This document shows, piece after piece, positions 8,575 to 16,917 of a stretch of DNA of 64,000 nucleotides (the first letter of the stretch is position 1; each line of letters starts with the position of its first letter). A program made the translations under genes and the position numbers. The notes under the pieces are model-generated. The model was not told the DNA's origin. It made no database searches and saw only the letters and a list, made by a program, of their open reading frames with translations. Source of the stretch: DASWNP01 sp036399175 (lineage in GTDB: Bacteria; Acidobacteriota; Blastocatellia; Pyrinomonadales; Pyrinomonadaceae); contig DASWNP010000050.1 of assembly GCA_036399175.1 (NCBI GenBank), positions 1-64,000 of the forward strand. The letters are read 5' to 3'.

Positions 8575-11034
8575 ATGCAGATTCAGGCTTTTTCGAGCCG
8601 CGCGAGAAGGCGCAGGGCTCTCTTTGTGTCTGTGAATTGGCTGGCGTTGTTGGCATCTTTGACGGTGTGCGTTTTGGCACAGTCGAAGAGTTCGTCGGGT
8701 TCGTCTCTGTCGGGGCACGTGTTGGATCAGAACGGCTCGGCTGTGAGCGGGACGCGCGTCACGCTCAGGCGGGCGGGCACGGAGATTGAGCGCACTGCGA
8801 CGACCGACGCTGAGGGAGCATTCAGTTTCGAGAATCTGGCTGAGGGCGAATACCAGCTCGTCGCCGAGGCTGCGGGCTTCAAGAGCACCACCGCACGGAT
8901 GGCGCTCGCGGGCGGCGCGACGCGCGGGCTCGACCTGGTGCTTCAGGCCGGAGCTTTGGCGGAAGAGGTGGTGGTTCGCTCTTCGCGTATCGCGGAGACG
9001 CCGGAGGTGGTCGAGCGCATTCCCGGCTCGGTCGAGGTGGTGACGCAGAAGATGCTTGAGACGAGTCGTGTCTTCACGTCTTCCGAAGCTCTGAGGAAGG
9101 TGACGGGCGTCAACGTGCGCGACGAAGAGGGCTTCGGCCTGCGTCCGAACATCGGCATTCGCGGCACGAACCCGACGCGCTCGTCGAAGGTGCTCTTGCT
9201 CGAAGACGGCATCCCGCTCACCTACGCGCCCTACGGCGACAATGCCACTTACTACCATCCGCCCATCGACCGCTTCGAGACCGTCGAAGTTCTGAAGGGC
9301 TCGGGGCAGATTCTCTACGGCCCTGTGACTGTGGCCGGTGTCGTCAATTTCGTGACGCGCAATCCACCGGTCAAACCTTCGGGCTCGCTGACGCTCGTCG
9401 GCGGCAACCGAGACTACTTCAACGGCCACGTCAACTACGGCGGCACGTGGGGCAACACGGGTCTGCTCTTCGACTACACGCGCAAGCAGGGCAGAGGCGC
9501 TCGCGCCATCAATCGTTTCGGCCTCAACGATTTCAATGCCAAGTCGGTCTCCACCTTCGGCGCGCGCCAGGCGCTGACGCTCAAGTTCAATTACTACGGC
9601 GAGGATTCAAACGTCAGCTACACGGGCTTGACCCAGGCCGAATACGACGCCAACCCGCGCCAGAACCCCTTCCGGAACGATTTCTTCTACGGCGACCACT
9701 ACGCCGCCTCCGCCAGCCACGTCTACGTCTTCAAGAGCGACACGGTGCTCACGACCAACTTCTACGGCTCTTACTTCCGGCGTCACTGGTGGCGACAGTC
9801 GAGCAACTCGAACGAGCGACCCAACCGTCTGCGCACCATCGCGGGCGGCGACCCCGACTGCACAGGCATGGCCGACATCAACACGACCTGCGGCAATCAG
9901 GGGCGTCTGCGCAAGTACTATTTCTTCGGCGTCGAGCCGCACTTGAGAACAGCTCATAAGCTCTTCGGCGTCCGCAGCGAGCTGGAAGCGGGCGTGCGCG
10001 TCCACTACGAGACGCAGCAGCGTCGACAGGAGAACGGCGACCTTCCAAACTCTCGCACGGGCACGCTCGTCGAAAACAACGAGCGACGCAACGACGCCTA
10101 CTCCGGCTTCATACAGAACCGCTTCCATCTGGGTCGATGGTCAGTCACGCCCGGCGTGCGCGTCGAGCACGTCCGCTACGAGCGCACCAACCGGCTCGCG
10201 CCCGGAGGCCGTATCATCGGCAAAACCGACTTGACGCAGGTCGTCCCCGGCATCGGCGTCTCCTACGCGCCGAGCGATAAGCTGACCCTCTTCGGCGGAG
10301 TCCATCGCGGCTTCGCGCCTCCGCGCACCGAAGACATCATTAACAACACGACCGGCGGCAGCGTCGATTTAGACTCGGAGCTGAGCTGGAACTACGAACT
10401 CGGAGTGCGCTCCGCGCCGCACGCGGGCTTGCGCCTCGAAGCCACGTTCTTCCGCATGGACTACGAGAATCAGATTGTCCCCGCGAGCATCGCGGGCGGC
10501 GTCGGCGCGACCTTCACCAACGGCGGCGAGACGCTTCATCAGGGCTTCGAGCTTTCGGGGCGCGTCGATTCCGGCGCTCTCTTCAAGACGCCTCACAACC
10601 TATACTTCCGCGCCGCCTACACCTTCCTCCCCGACGCGCAGTTTACAGGCACGCGCTTCAGCAGCGTCGGCGGTTTTACGAACACGAGCGTCAGCGGCAA
10701 TCGCCTGCCCTACGCGCCCGAGCGTCTCCTGAACGCCATGTTCGGCTACTCGCATCCGTCCGGCATCGACGCTCTGCTTGAGGCCAACTACGTCTCCGAG
10801 CAGTTCGGCGACGACCTCAACACCGTCATCCCTTCGGCCAACGGCCAGCGCGGATTGATTCCGAGCTACACCGTCTGGAACGCGACGGCTAACTACCACG
10901 TCGAGCGCATGCATTCGACCTTCTTCGTCACTTTCAAGAACCTCTTCGACCGCACATACATCGTTGACCGCGCGCGCGGCATCCTGCCGAGCAGCCCCCG
11001 ACTGGTGCAGGGCGGTTTGAAGTTCAATTTCTAG
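8575..11034 (+). CDS. TonB-dependent outer-membrane receptor, FecA-like
   Basis: An 819-residue outer-membrane transporter. Order: signal peptide (ends near residue 36 at VLAQ); a carboxypeptidase-regulatory-like beta domain at about 43-120 (LSGHVLDQNGSAVSGTRVTL); a TonB plug at about 135-260; then a 22-strand-type barrel to a C-terminal phenylalanine. The plug segment GFGLRPNIGIRGTNPTRSSK followed by LLEDGIPLTYAPYGDN is close to ferric-citrate FecA receptors. The substrate is inferred to be a ferric chelate, supported by the Fur-like site upstream. No sigma/anti-sigma FecIR pair is adjacent. AAAGG near 8563 serves the ATG. Confidence 0.88.
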   Translation: MQIQAFSSRARRRRALFVSVNWLALLASLTVCVLAQSKSSSGSSLSGHVLDQNGSAVSGTRVTLRRAGTEIERTATTDAEGAFSFENLAEGEYQLVAEAAGFKSTTARMALAGGATRGLDLVLQAGALAEEVVVRSSRIAETPEVVERIPGSVEVVTQKMLETSRVFTSSEALRKVTGVNVRDEEGFGLRPNIGIRGTNPTRSSKVLLLEDGIPLTYAPYGDNATYYHPPIDRFETVEVLKGSGQILYGPVTVAGVVNFVTRNPPVKPSGSLTLVGGNRDYFNGHVNYGGTWGNTGLLFDYTRKQGRGARAINRFGLNDFNAKSVSTFGARQALTLKFNYYGEDSNVSYTGLTQAEYDANPRQNPFRNDFFYGDHYAASASHVYVFKSDTVLTTNFYGSYFRRHWWRQSSNSNERPNRLRTIAGGDPDCTGMADINTTCGNQGRLRKYYFFGVEPHLRTAHKLFGVRSELEAGVRVHYETQQRRQENGDLPNSRTGTLVENNERRNDAYSGFIQNRFHLGRWSVTPGVRVEHVRYERTNRLAPGGRIIGKTDLTQVVPGIGVSYAPSDKLTLFGGVHRGFAPPRTEDIINNTTGGSVDLDSELSWNYELGVRSAPHAGLRLEATFFRMDYENQIVPASIAGGVGATFTNGGETLHQGFELSGRVDSGALFKTPHNLYFRAAYTFLPDAQFTGTRFSSVGGFTNTSVSGNRLPYAPERLLNAMFGYSHPSGIDALLEANYVSEQFGDDLNTVIPSANGQRGLIPSYTVWNATANYHVERMHSTFFVTFKNLFDRTYIVDRARGILPSSPRLVQGGLKFNF

Positions 11035-11056
11035 AAGCTCCGCTTTCAAGCAACAC

Positions 11057-11110
11057 GAGCCGGGAGCGCGTCGAAGTTTTTCGTCGCCTGCCTCCCGGCT
11101 CTTCCCTTTT
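11057..11110 (+). terminator. intrinsic terminator after the TonB receptor
   Basis: A perfect 10-bp stem GAGCCGGGAG (11057-11066) / CTCCCGGCTC (11092-11101), followed by TTCCCTTTT, 23 nt after the stop codon. Confidence 0.75.
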
Positions 11111-11135
11111 CCGCCGAAAGAGCCTTTGAGCCTCT

Positions 11136-11165
11136 TTCGACGTTTCCGCAGAGGTGAGTTATAAT
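11136..11165 (+). promoter_or_regulatory. candidate promoter of the DksA/TraR-like gene
   Basis: A perfect TATAAT at 11160-11165 with a weak -35 (TTCGAC, 11136-11141) 18 nt upstream. The start codon lies 88 nt downstream. Confidence 0.35.
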
Positions 11166-11252
11166 TCGCGCTCCGTTATTCAAAAGAGAAGCGCCGAGAC
11201 GGTTTTCGGAATCTTTCGTCAAGAAGAAAGTCAGGGGGGACATCAAACGCAG

Positions 11253-11633
11253 ATGGACGCAGACAAACTGGAACACTTTCGCACAATTCTACTGGAGCAA
11301 CTGCGGCAGCACGAAGAGAACGTGCGCGAGAATCAGGCCGCCGCGCTTGAGATGGTGGCGGCTGACGACGGCGTGAAAGACAGCGTCGATATGTCTCTAC
11401 AGGATGTCAATCAGGAGCTACAGTTTCGCCTCGGCGAGCGCGAGTCGCAAATCGTCGCCGACATCGACCAGGCGCTCCTCAGAATCGACGAAGGCTCCTA
11501 CGGAACCTGCGCTCGCTGCGGCAAGCTCATCCCCGAACGCCGCCTCGAAGTCCTCCCCACCGCGCGCTACGACGCCGAATGCCAGGCCGCCATCGAAGCC
11601 GAAGAAGGTCTCGACGACATCTCCACGCTGTAA
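11253..11633 (+). CDS. DksA/TraR-family zinc-finger protein with incomplete finger
   Basis: A 126-residue protein of the DksA/TraR family, whose members bind the RNA polymerase secondary channel and modulate rRNA and stress promoters. A long helical N-terminal region (1-75) precedes the finger GSYGTCARCGKLIPERRLEVL. The first cysteine pair is intact (C86, C89), but the second retains only C110; D107 stands where the other cysteine is expected. Similar degenerate fingers are known in the family, so it may still fold. AGGGGGGA lies before ATG 11253. The next gene is convergent. Confidence 0.85.
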   Translation: MDADKLEHFRTILLEQLRQHEENVRENQAAALEMVAADDGVKDSVDMSLQDVNQELQFRLGERESQIVADIDQALLRIDEGSYGTCARCGKLIPERRLEVLPTARYDAECQAAIEAEEGLDDISTL

Positions 11634-11637
11634 GAAC

Positions 11638-11733
11638 AGGAGGGGAAAGGGGAAGGGGAAAGGGGAAAGGGAAAGAAGGGAGCGTGCTCTGAGTCTTTTC
11701 CTTTCCCCCTTCCCCCTTCCCCTTTCCCCCTTT
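11638..11733. repeat. hairpin element E2 (GGGGAAA words)
   Basis: A purine arm (11639-11690) of tandem GGGGAAA/GGGGAA words pairs with a pyrimidine arm (11695-11731) of the complementary words. It lies exactly between the stops of the DksA-like gene (+) and xerC (-); the right arm runs into the xerC stop codon (11732-11734). It could act as a two-way terminator. Confidence 0.8.
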
Positions 11734-12652
11734 AGGCTTTCGGATGTGATTTGTCGTAGACCTCGATGAGTTTTTCCATCGAGACGTGGGTGTAGATTTG
11801 GGTGGTGGAAAGACGCGCGTGGCCGAGGAGTTCCTGAATGTCGCGGAGGTCTGCGCCGCTGTCGAGCAGGTGCGTGGCGAAGGAGTGGCGCAGGCTGTGC
11901 GGGCTGATGTTGTGAATGCCGGCGCAGATGTCGATGTACTTATCGACCATGCGCCCGACCGAGCGCGTGGTGATGCGCGTGCCCTGGTAGTTGAGAAAGA
12001 GGGCTTCGGATTCGCGCTCGGCGAGCGGAGCGTTCTGTAGAAACGTCTGGCGGACGGGCAGGTAGTTGACGATTGAATGAAGCGCCGGGTCGCCGAAGGG
12101 GATGACGCGCTGCTTACGCCGCTTGCCCGTGACTTTGACGAGCTTGTTCTTAAAATCCACGTCGCGCAGGTCGAGCTTGGTCAGCTCCGAGACGCGCATC
12201 CCCGTTCCGTAGAGCAGTTCGAGGATAGCGCGGTCGCGTTTGCCCAAATCGGTTTCGAGGTCGGGCGTCTCGATGAAGCGAATCATGTCTTCGACCGAGA
12301 GATGCGTGGGCAGCTTCTTCTCAAGGCGCGGCGTCGAGACCAGCTTCGCCGGGTTCATCTCCACCACACCCTCACGAATGAGAAACTGAAAAAACGTCCT
12401 CAGAGCAGCCAGCTTGCGCGCAATCGAAGTCTTCTTCTTCTGCGCCGAATGAAGCGAGGCGAGCCACTCGCGTATCGTGATGTGGTCTATCTGCCGGATG
12501 TCCGGTTCGCGGCGCGCGCCGGTCTGCGCATCGGCGGGCGCGACATGGTCGTAGAACTGACCGAGGTCGATGGCGTAGTTTCGGAGCGTATGCTCGCTCA
12601 CGTTGCGCTCGTAGCGCAGGTGCTCGAAATACTGTGCGAGTAGCTGTTCCAT
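11732..12652 (-). CDS. xerC: tyrosine recombinase XerC
   Basis: A 306-residue site-specific recombinase that resolves chromosome dimers at dif, normally with XerD and FtsK. An N-terminal SAM-like DNA-binding domain (about 5-100) precedes the catalytic domain with R (GTGMRVSEL), H-x-x-R (HSLRHSFATHLL), H (LLGHARLSTT) and the nucleophile Y in IYTHV. ATG 12652 is chosen over the in-frame TTG at 12658; no good ribosome binding site is seen because hairpin element E3 reaches the start. The neighbourhood with trmFO recalls the gid/trmFO-xerC pairing of Firmicutes and supports a housekeeping Xer rather than an integrase. Confidence 0.92.
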   Translation of the reverse strand: MEQLLAQYFEHLRYERNVSEHTLRNYAIDLGQFYDHVAPADAQTGARREPDIRQIDHITIREWLASLHSAQKKKTSIARKLAALRTFFQFLIREGVVEMNPAKLVSTPRLEKKLPTHLSVEDMIRFIETPDLETDLGKRDRAILELLYGTGMRVSELTKLDLRDVDFKNKLVKVTGKRRKQRVIPFGDPALHSIVNYLPVRQTFLQNAPLAERESEALFLNYQGTRITTRSVGRMVDKYIDICAGIHNISPHSLRHSFATHLLDSGADLRDIQELLGHARLSTTQIYTHVSMEKLIEVYDKSHPKA

Positions 12653-12741
12653 AAGCAAGTGAGCAGTGAGCGGTAAGCAGTAAGCAGAGGGCGTGAACAG
12701 TTATTCTTAACTGCTTACTGCTTACCGCTCACTGCTCGCTT
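12653..12741. repeat. hairpin element E3 (AGCAGTGAGCGGT words)
   Basis: A perfect 27-bp stem, 12661-12687 with 12711-12737, extended imperfectly on both sides. The arms are tandem variants of A-G-C-A/G-G-T-A/G. It occupies all the space between the stop of the VWFA gene (12744) and the start of xerC (12652). It shares its words with element E8 at 63909-63976. Confidence 0.88.
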
Positions 12742-12743
12742 TC

Positions 12744-14024
12744 TCATCCTTTCGGAGCGTAGTAGCCTTTGCGCGTGCGGACGCGCAGGTCGCGGCGCGT
12801 GACGACGCGCAGGGAGAAGGCTCGGAACCGACCGTCTCTGCGCTCGTCGGTGGGGTAATAACTCAAAATGTATTGCTGCGCAAGATCGGCAGAGATTTGG
12901 GCGAAGGCGTGGTCGAGGTCGGTCGTGGCTTTGGGCGCATAGACGGCTCCGCCGGTCTGCGCGGCAAACTCCTGCAAGCGCCGCTCGGCGACGAGGTCGC
13001 GCAGGTTCGTGTTGTCGCTGTGGCCGGTCTGCACGGCGTAGAACTGGCAATCGCTGGCGAGCAGTCGGCGAAGAGTTTCGTCGAAGTCGAGGCGGCTCGT
13101 AGTATCGACTCCGTCCGAGACAATGACGATGACCTTGCGCCCCAGATGCGGGCGCAGGTAGTCGGCGGCCATTGCGATGGCGTCGAAGAGAGAGGTTGCG
13201 CCTTCGGGGTTGGGGAAGTGTTCGACGATGCGCGTCAGCGCGCGGACATCGCTCGTCAAAGGCAGCACGAGCAGAGGCTCGGTGGAGATAGAATAGAGCG
13301 CCGCCTGATCTACGGGGCGAAGCACGCTGCGGAAGAAACGCAGCGCCGCCTTCTTCTCGAAGTCGCGCGCGGCTGTCAGGCTTGAGCTGTTGTCGAAGAG
13401 CACGGCCATGCGGACGGGCGTCTCGGCGCGGCTCACGTCGCCGATGGGTCTCAACTCGCCATCGACGCGCAGCTCGAAATCCTTCAATTCCAAATCGACA
13501 ACTGCCCTGCCCTGCGCGTCGAGCACGGAGGCGGGCACGGGGACGAGGTTCGAGTTGACGCGGACGACATCCTCTTCGTCCACCTCTTCGGGCTTCGACG
13601 AGGCGGCGCTGGAAGAGGCAGCCGGACGCGGCATCGCGGGCGCGTCGTCGGTCGATGTGACGGAGACGCGGGGTGCGCCGGCGGCCTGCGTCTGCGGCGT
13701 GGGAGTCGTGCTCGGGCTAGCCGGCGCGGGAGTGGGGCGGGGGTCTGTTCTGGTGTTGACGGTGCGCGGGCGCTGCGCGGGCGTCTCTGAATTAGTCGAA
13801 GTGGAGGGTTTGCGACGACCCGATTGCGCGCCTACGAGTCCGGGCGAGAAGAGGGGGATGACGAACGCGAAGAGGCAGCAGGCGGCGACGAGAAGAGGGG
13901 CGACGCTCTGCGCCTTCGGGCGACGCGCTCCGGCTTCTCTACGCAGGGCGCGCGGCGTCAACGAGCGTTCGCCGCGTGAGGAAGCTGCTCTTTTTGGTCG
14001 AGTGTTTGAAGCCAGTTGTCCCAT
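12744..14024 (-). CDS. secreted VWFA-related Acidobacterial domain protein
   Basis: A 426-residue exported protein. A basic N-terminus leads to a hydrophobic segment (VAPLLVAACCLFAFVIPLFS, about 42-61), then a Thr/Pro/Ser-rich linker to residue 145, then a characteristic module: VRVNSNLVPVPASVLD..G, FELRVDGELRPI, a VWA domain with MIDAS DNSSS and TSLFDAI, SDGVD, and the ending YILSYYPTDERRDGRFR...V..R.....RKGYYAPKG. This is the layout of the 'VWFA-related Acidobacterial domain' family, function unknown, greatly expanded in Acidobacteriota. Its start overlaps the 3' end of trmFO by 67 nt. Confidence 0.9.
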   Translation of the reverse strand: MGQLASNTRPKRAASSRGERSLTPRALRREAGARRPKAQSVAPLLVAACCLFAFVIPLFSPGLVGAQSGRRKPSTSTNSETPAQRPRTVNTRTDPRPTPAPASPSTTPTPQTQAAGAPRVSVTSTDDAPAMPRPAASSSAASSKPEEVDEEDVVRVNSNLVPVPASVLDAQGRAVVDLELKDFELRVDGELRPIGDVSRAETPVRMAVLFDNSSSLTAARDFEKKAALRFFRSVLRPVDQAALYSISTEPLLVLPLTSDVRALTRIVEHFPNPEGATSLFDAIAMAADYLRPHLGRKVIVIVSDGVDTTSRLDFDETLRRLLASDCQFYAVQTGHSDNTNLRDLVAERRLQEFAAQTGGAVYAPKATTDLDHAFAQISADLAQQYILSYYPTDERRDGRFRAFSLRVVTRRDLRVRTRKGYYAPKG

Positions 14025-15313
14025 TCTTTTAATGCTAGTTCAACCTGCAAATGGTGGCGTTCGCGCTTCTTCCTGACGCGACGGCGCGCTTCTTCGGGGA
14101 GCGGCTCGAGGAGCGCGAAAGTGATGTTGACCGGCTGGTAATTGTCTGCGCTCGCGCCAGAGACGTAGCGCGCGAGCGCGCCGGTCGCAGTTTTTGAAGG
14201 CGCTTCGAGAAGCGTGCGTCCGGCGACGAGACGGGCGGCGTTTCGCCCGGCGAGCCAGCCCGTCGCGACAGATTCGACGTAGCCCTCGACGCCGCTAATC
14301 TGACCGGCGAAAAAGACGTTCGGGCGCTCGCGCATCTGCAACGTCGCGGCCAGCATGCGCGGCGCACAGATGTAAGTATTACGATGAATCTGCCCGTACT
14401 GCAAGAACTCCGCTTCTTCCAGACCGGGAATCAGACGGAGCACGCGCGCCTGTTCGCCGAAACGGAGATGATTCTGGAAGCCCACGAGGTTGTAAGCGTC
14501 GGCCAACAGATTCTCCTGCCGTAGCTGAACGGCGGCGTATGGCTCTCTGCCCGTGCGCGGGTCTCTGAGGCCGACCGGCTTCATCGGCCCATAGCGAAGC
14601 GTATCGACGCCGCGCCGTGCAAGCTCTTCAATCGGCAGACACGCCTCGAACCAGCGCGTCTCCTCGAAGCGTTGGAGAGGGACGCTTTTAGCTTCGACGA
14701 GCGCCGCGTAGAAACGCGCGTATTGTTCTTCGTCGAACGGGCAGTTCAGATAATCGTCGCCGCCTTTGCCATAACGCGCGGCGCGGAAAGCGATTTCGCA
14801 GTTGACGGAATCGGCGGCGACGACGGGCGCGATGGCATCGTAGAAGTAGAGCTGCGAGTCGCCCGTCAGTCGCATGATGTCGGCGGCCAGAGCGTCGGAG
14901 CAGAGCGGCCCGGCGGCGATAACGGCGACCGAATCAGTCGGCACGCTCGTCATCTCTTCGCGTACGAGCGTGATGAGCGGGTGCGCGTGCAAGCGAGCGG
15001 TGACGACCTCTGCGAAACGCTCTCTATCGACGGCGAGCGCCGCCCCCGCAGGCACGCGCGTCTCAGCCGCCACCTCCATAATCAACGAACCTGCACGCCG
15101 CAATTCCTCCTTCAAAAGAAACGGCGCTGTGCCCGGCTCGTCGGACTTCAGCGAGTTGGAGCAGACGATTTCGGCCAACTTGTCCGTGCGATGCGCCGGC
15201 GTCTGCCGCACAGGCCGCATCTCGTAAAGCCGCACGCGCACGCCCACGCGCGCCGCCTGCCACGCCGCCTCCGCCCCAGCCAATCCGCCCCCGATGACGA
15301 TTACTTCACTCAT
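13958..15313 (-). CDS. trmFO: tRNA m5U54 methyltransferase (folate- and FAD-dependent) TrmFO
   Basis: A 451-residue cytoplasmic flavoprotein that methylates U54 in the tRNA TPsiC loop using methylenetetrahydrofolate and FADH2. The N-terminal FAD site is IVIGGGLAGAEAAWQAAR; the conserved stretches LAEIVCSNSLKSDEPGTAP, YFYDAIAPVVAADS, GPMKPVGLRDPRTG and FAGQISGVEGYVESVATG are all present. Length is normal. It overlaps the start of the VWFA gene downstream; element E4 lies immediately upstream of its ATG. Confidence 0.96.
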   Translation of the reverse strand: MSEVIVIGGGLAGAEAAWQAARVGVRVRLYEMRPVRQTPAHRTDKLAEIVCSNSLKSDEPGTAPFLLKEELRRAGSLIMEVAAETRVPAGAALAVDRERFAEVVTARLHAHPLITLVREEMTSVPTDSVAVIAAGPLCSDALAADIMRLTGDSQLYFYDAIAPVVAADSVNCEIAFRAARYGKGGDDYLNCPFDEEQYARFYAALVEAKSVPLQRFEETRWFEACLPIEELARRGVDTLRYGPMKPVGLRDPRTGREPYAAVQLRQENLLADAYNLVGFQNHLRFGEQARVLRLIPGLEEAEFLQYGQIHRNTYICAPRMLAATLQMRERPNVFFAGQISGVEGYVESVATGWLAGRNAARLVAGRTLLEAPSKTATGALARYVSGASADNYQPVNITFALLEPLPEEARRRVRKKRERHHLQVELALKEWDNWLQTLDQKEQLPHAANAR

Positions 15314-15318
15314 ACATT

Positions 15319-15432
15319 CGTAAATCGTGAATCGTAAATCGTGAATAGATAAAACCAGTTCTTTCTATTCACCATTTACCATTCACCATTTACCTGTTCT
15401 TTCTATTTACGATTTACGATTCACGATTTACG
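15319..15432. repeat. hairpin element E4 (three blocks of GTAAATCGTGAATC words)
   Basis: Left block 15319-15348 and right block 15403-15432 are inverted copies matching at 29 of 30 positions. A middle block (15365-15394) is a third copy in the right-block orientation in which CGT words are changed to GGT. Middle and right blocks each follow a gttcttt spacer, so they are also direct repeats. The right block contains the stop codon of the upstream gene (15428-15430); the left block ends 6 nt before the trmFO ATG. Confidence 0.88.
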
Positions 15433-16465
15433 GTTTTATCGGTTTCTCAATCCGCGCTTCTCCGGTCGTGGTGTCGAAGCGACGGAAGTCGCCGACCTGT
15501 TTGGTGTAGTCGAGCCGGACGCGGTTGAAGACCTCACGGTTTTCGGTCGTCCTGATGCGGACGAAGCTTTCGAGCCACATGCCGTCGGGCAGCCGCGTCT
15601 GCTCGAAGACGACAGAAGGCTCGGCGCGGGGGGAAGAGTGGGGGTAGCTCGCCGGGTTGGATGCCTGCGCCGCTTCAAACGAAGCCTCGACAGGCCACGC
15701 TTCGAGGCGGACGACGACGCGGTCGAGCGCGTCTATCCAGATTCGGCCTGCGAGCTTCGCGTAGGGCTCTTCGATGCTGGAGGCGGGGCGAAAATCGGCG
15801 CGCGGCTGGAAGTCGAGCAGGATTGCCTCGCGCTCGTGGCGGCGCTCGCGCCGGGGCGAATGGAAGAAGCCCGCGCGCAGGAAGCGCGAGATGGCGAAGG
15901 AAATATCGCCGCCGCCGTAGCCGTGAAAGGCAGATGTGGGGCCATAGACGGGAAGCTCCGAAGAAGTCTCGGGAGCACGCGCGGCGGGCTGCGGTGTCGA
16001 AGTCGCTTCGCGGCTCGCGTGCCCTGCGCGCTCCGCCCGCTCAAGGCTTTCGGTCACGCGTCGCAGTTCTCTCTCGGCGCGTCGCTTCGAGACGGGGCTA
16101 CCGTCGAGGCTCACCAGTTTTTTAACGAACTCGCCGCGCACCGGGTAGGTCTCATAAACTTCGACGGTCTGCTTCGTCACCTCGCCGCGTTTGTTCACCT
16201 CGCGCGTCGTGTGCGTGGATGTCCAGGTGTAGTCGAACATGCGACGGTGAAATGCCTGCCCGTTGCGCGCCGCCTCGCCGATGAGCGCGGGGATGTCCTG
16301 TATCTGCAAACTCTGCTCCTGCGCCGAGGCTTGTGAGAGCAGCGCGAGGCAGAGCAGAGCGGCGACGAAACGACGCGAGGCGAGCGGCGACGGCAGACGG
16401 CATCTCGCGTCGCCGCGCAGAGCGACGCGCCGGAGAATGGCATCAGTCTTAAAGGTCGGCGTCAT
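15428..16465 (-). CDS. secreted protein of unknown function
   Basis: A 345-residue exported protein I do not recognise. A long arginine-containing N-terminus leads to a signal segment (RFVAALLCLALLSQASAQ, cut near residue 49). The mature part begins with a helical DIPALIGEAARNGQAFHRR motif, a strand TWTSTHTTREVNKRGEV, and ends with beta strands such as GRIWIDALDRVVVRLEAW and PDGMWLESFVRIRTT, a pattern seen in LolA-like outer-membrane lipoprotein-sorting folds of acidobacterial secreted proteins. That relation is inferred from pattern only. Its stop codon lies inside element E4. Confidence 0.7.
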   Translation of the reverse strand: MTPTFKTDAILRRVALRGDARCRLPSPLASRRFVAALLCLALLSQASAQEQSLQIQDIPALIGEAARNGQAFHRRMFDYTWTSTHTTREVNKRGEVTKQTVEVYETYPVRGEFVKKLVSLDGSPVSKRRAERELRRVTESLERAERAGHASREATSTPQPAARAPETSSELPVYGPTSAFHGYGGGDISFAISRFLRAGFFHSPRRERRHEREAILLDFQPRADFRPASSIEEPYAKLAGRIWIDALDRVVVRLEAWPVEASFEAAQASNPASYPHSSPRAEPSVVFEQTRLPDGMWLESFVRIRTTENREVFNRVRLDYTKQVGDFRRFDTTTGEARIEKPIKP

Positions 16466-16637
16466 ACTTCTCAGGAGGCGAGCTTCTTCTGTTTCGAAGA
16501 GGATAATCCGGGGACTTCTACTATGGCCGGCCCTCGCAGGCTTTCGAGAAGCGCGTCGAGACTTAATCTGAGGGGCGACGAAAGCCGGACGCCTTCGTCG
16601 CCCCTCGCGTTCATCCTCCGGCGCGTGCGTCGGAGAC

Positions 16638-16826
16638 TCAAGACGGCTGTCCCTCGGTCGTCTCCGTTGCGCCCGGCGGCTGCGGCACTTCAGAATCCAT
16701 CGCCTCCGCCGACTCCTGCTCGGCCTCCAGCTCGTTCTCCTGATTGTTTCTCGCCGGGTCAGCAGCCGAGCTAGTGCTGCCGCCCCGGTTCTCCGGCTGT
16801 CCTCCGCCCTCTCTCTGCTCCGCCAT
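16638..16826 (-). CDS. small acidic hypothetical protein
   Basis: A 62-residue, Glu/Gln/Ser-rich, probably disordered protein (starts MAEQREGGGQPENRGG). I call it a gene because a strong AAGGAG lies 9 nt before the ATG and it follows the histone-like gene in the same direction. No known domain is seen. Confidence 0.6.
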   Translation of the reverse strand: MAEQREGGGQPENRGGSTSSAADPARNNQENELEAEQESAEAMDSEVPQPPGATETTEGQPS

Positions 16827-16917
16827 CTGTTTCAGCTCCTTCCCTGTTCGATTCGAGTTTCAAACTTCAGCGCGTAAGTCTTAACGAGCTTTATGAAGTG
16901 TCACGCGCTTTGCCGGT

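Noticed and set aside
11732..12652. Xer gene considered as an integrase of a mobile island
   Set aside because: Full-length XerC pattern, housekeeping neighbour trmFO, and no attachment repeats at the tRNAs.
12653..12741. Hairpin elements considered as MITEs or IS remnants
   Set aside because: No target-site duplication, no transposase and, apart from E3/E8, no shared terminal sequence.
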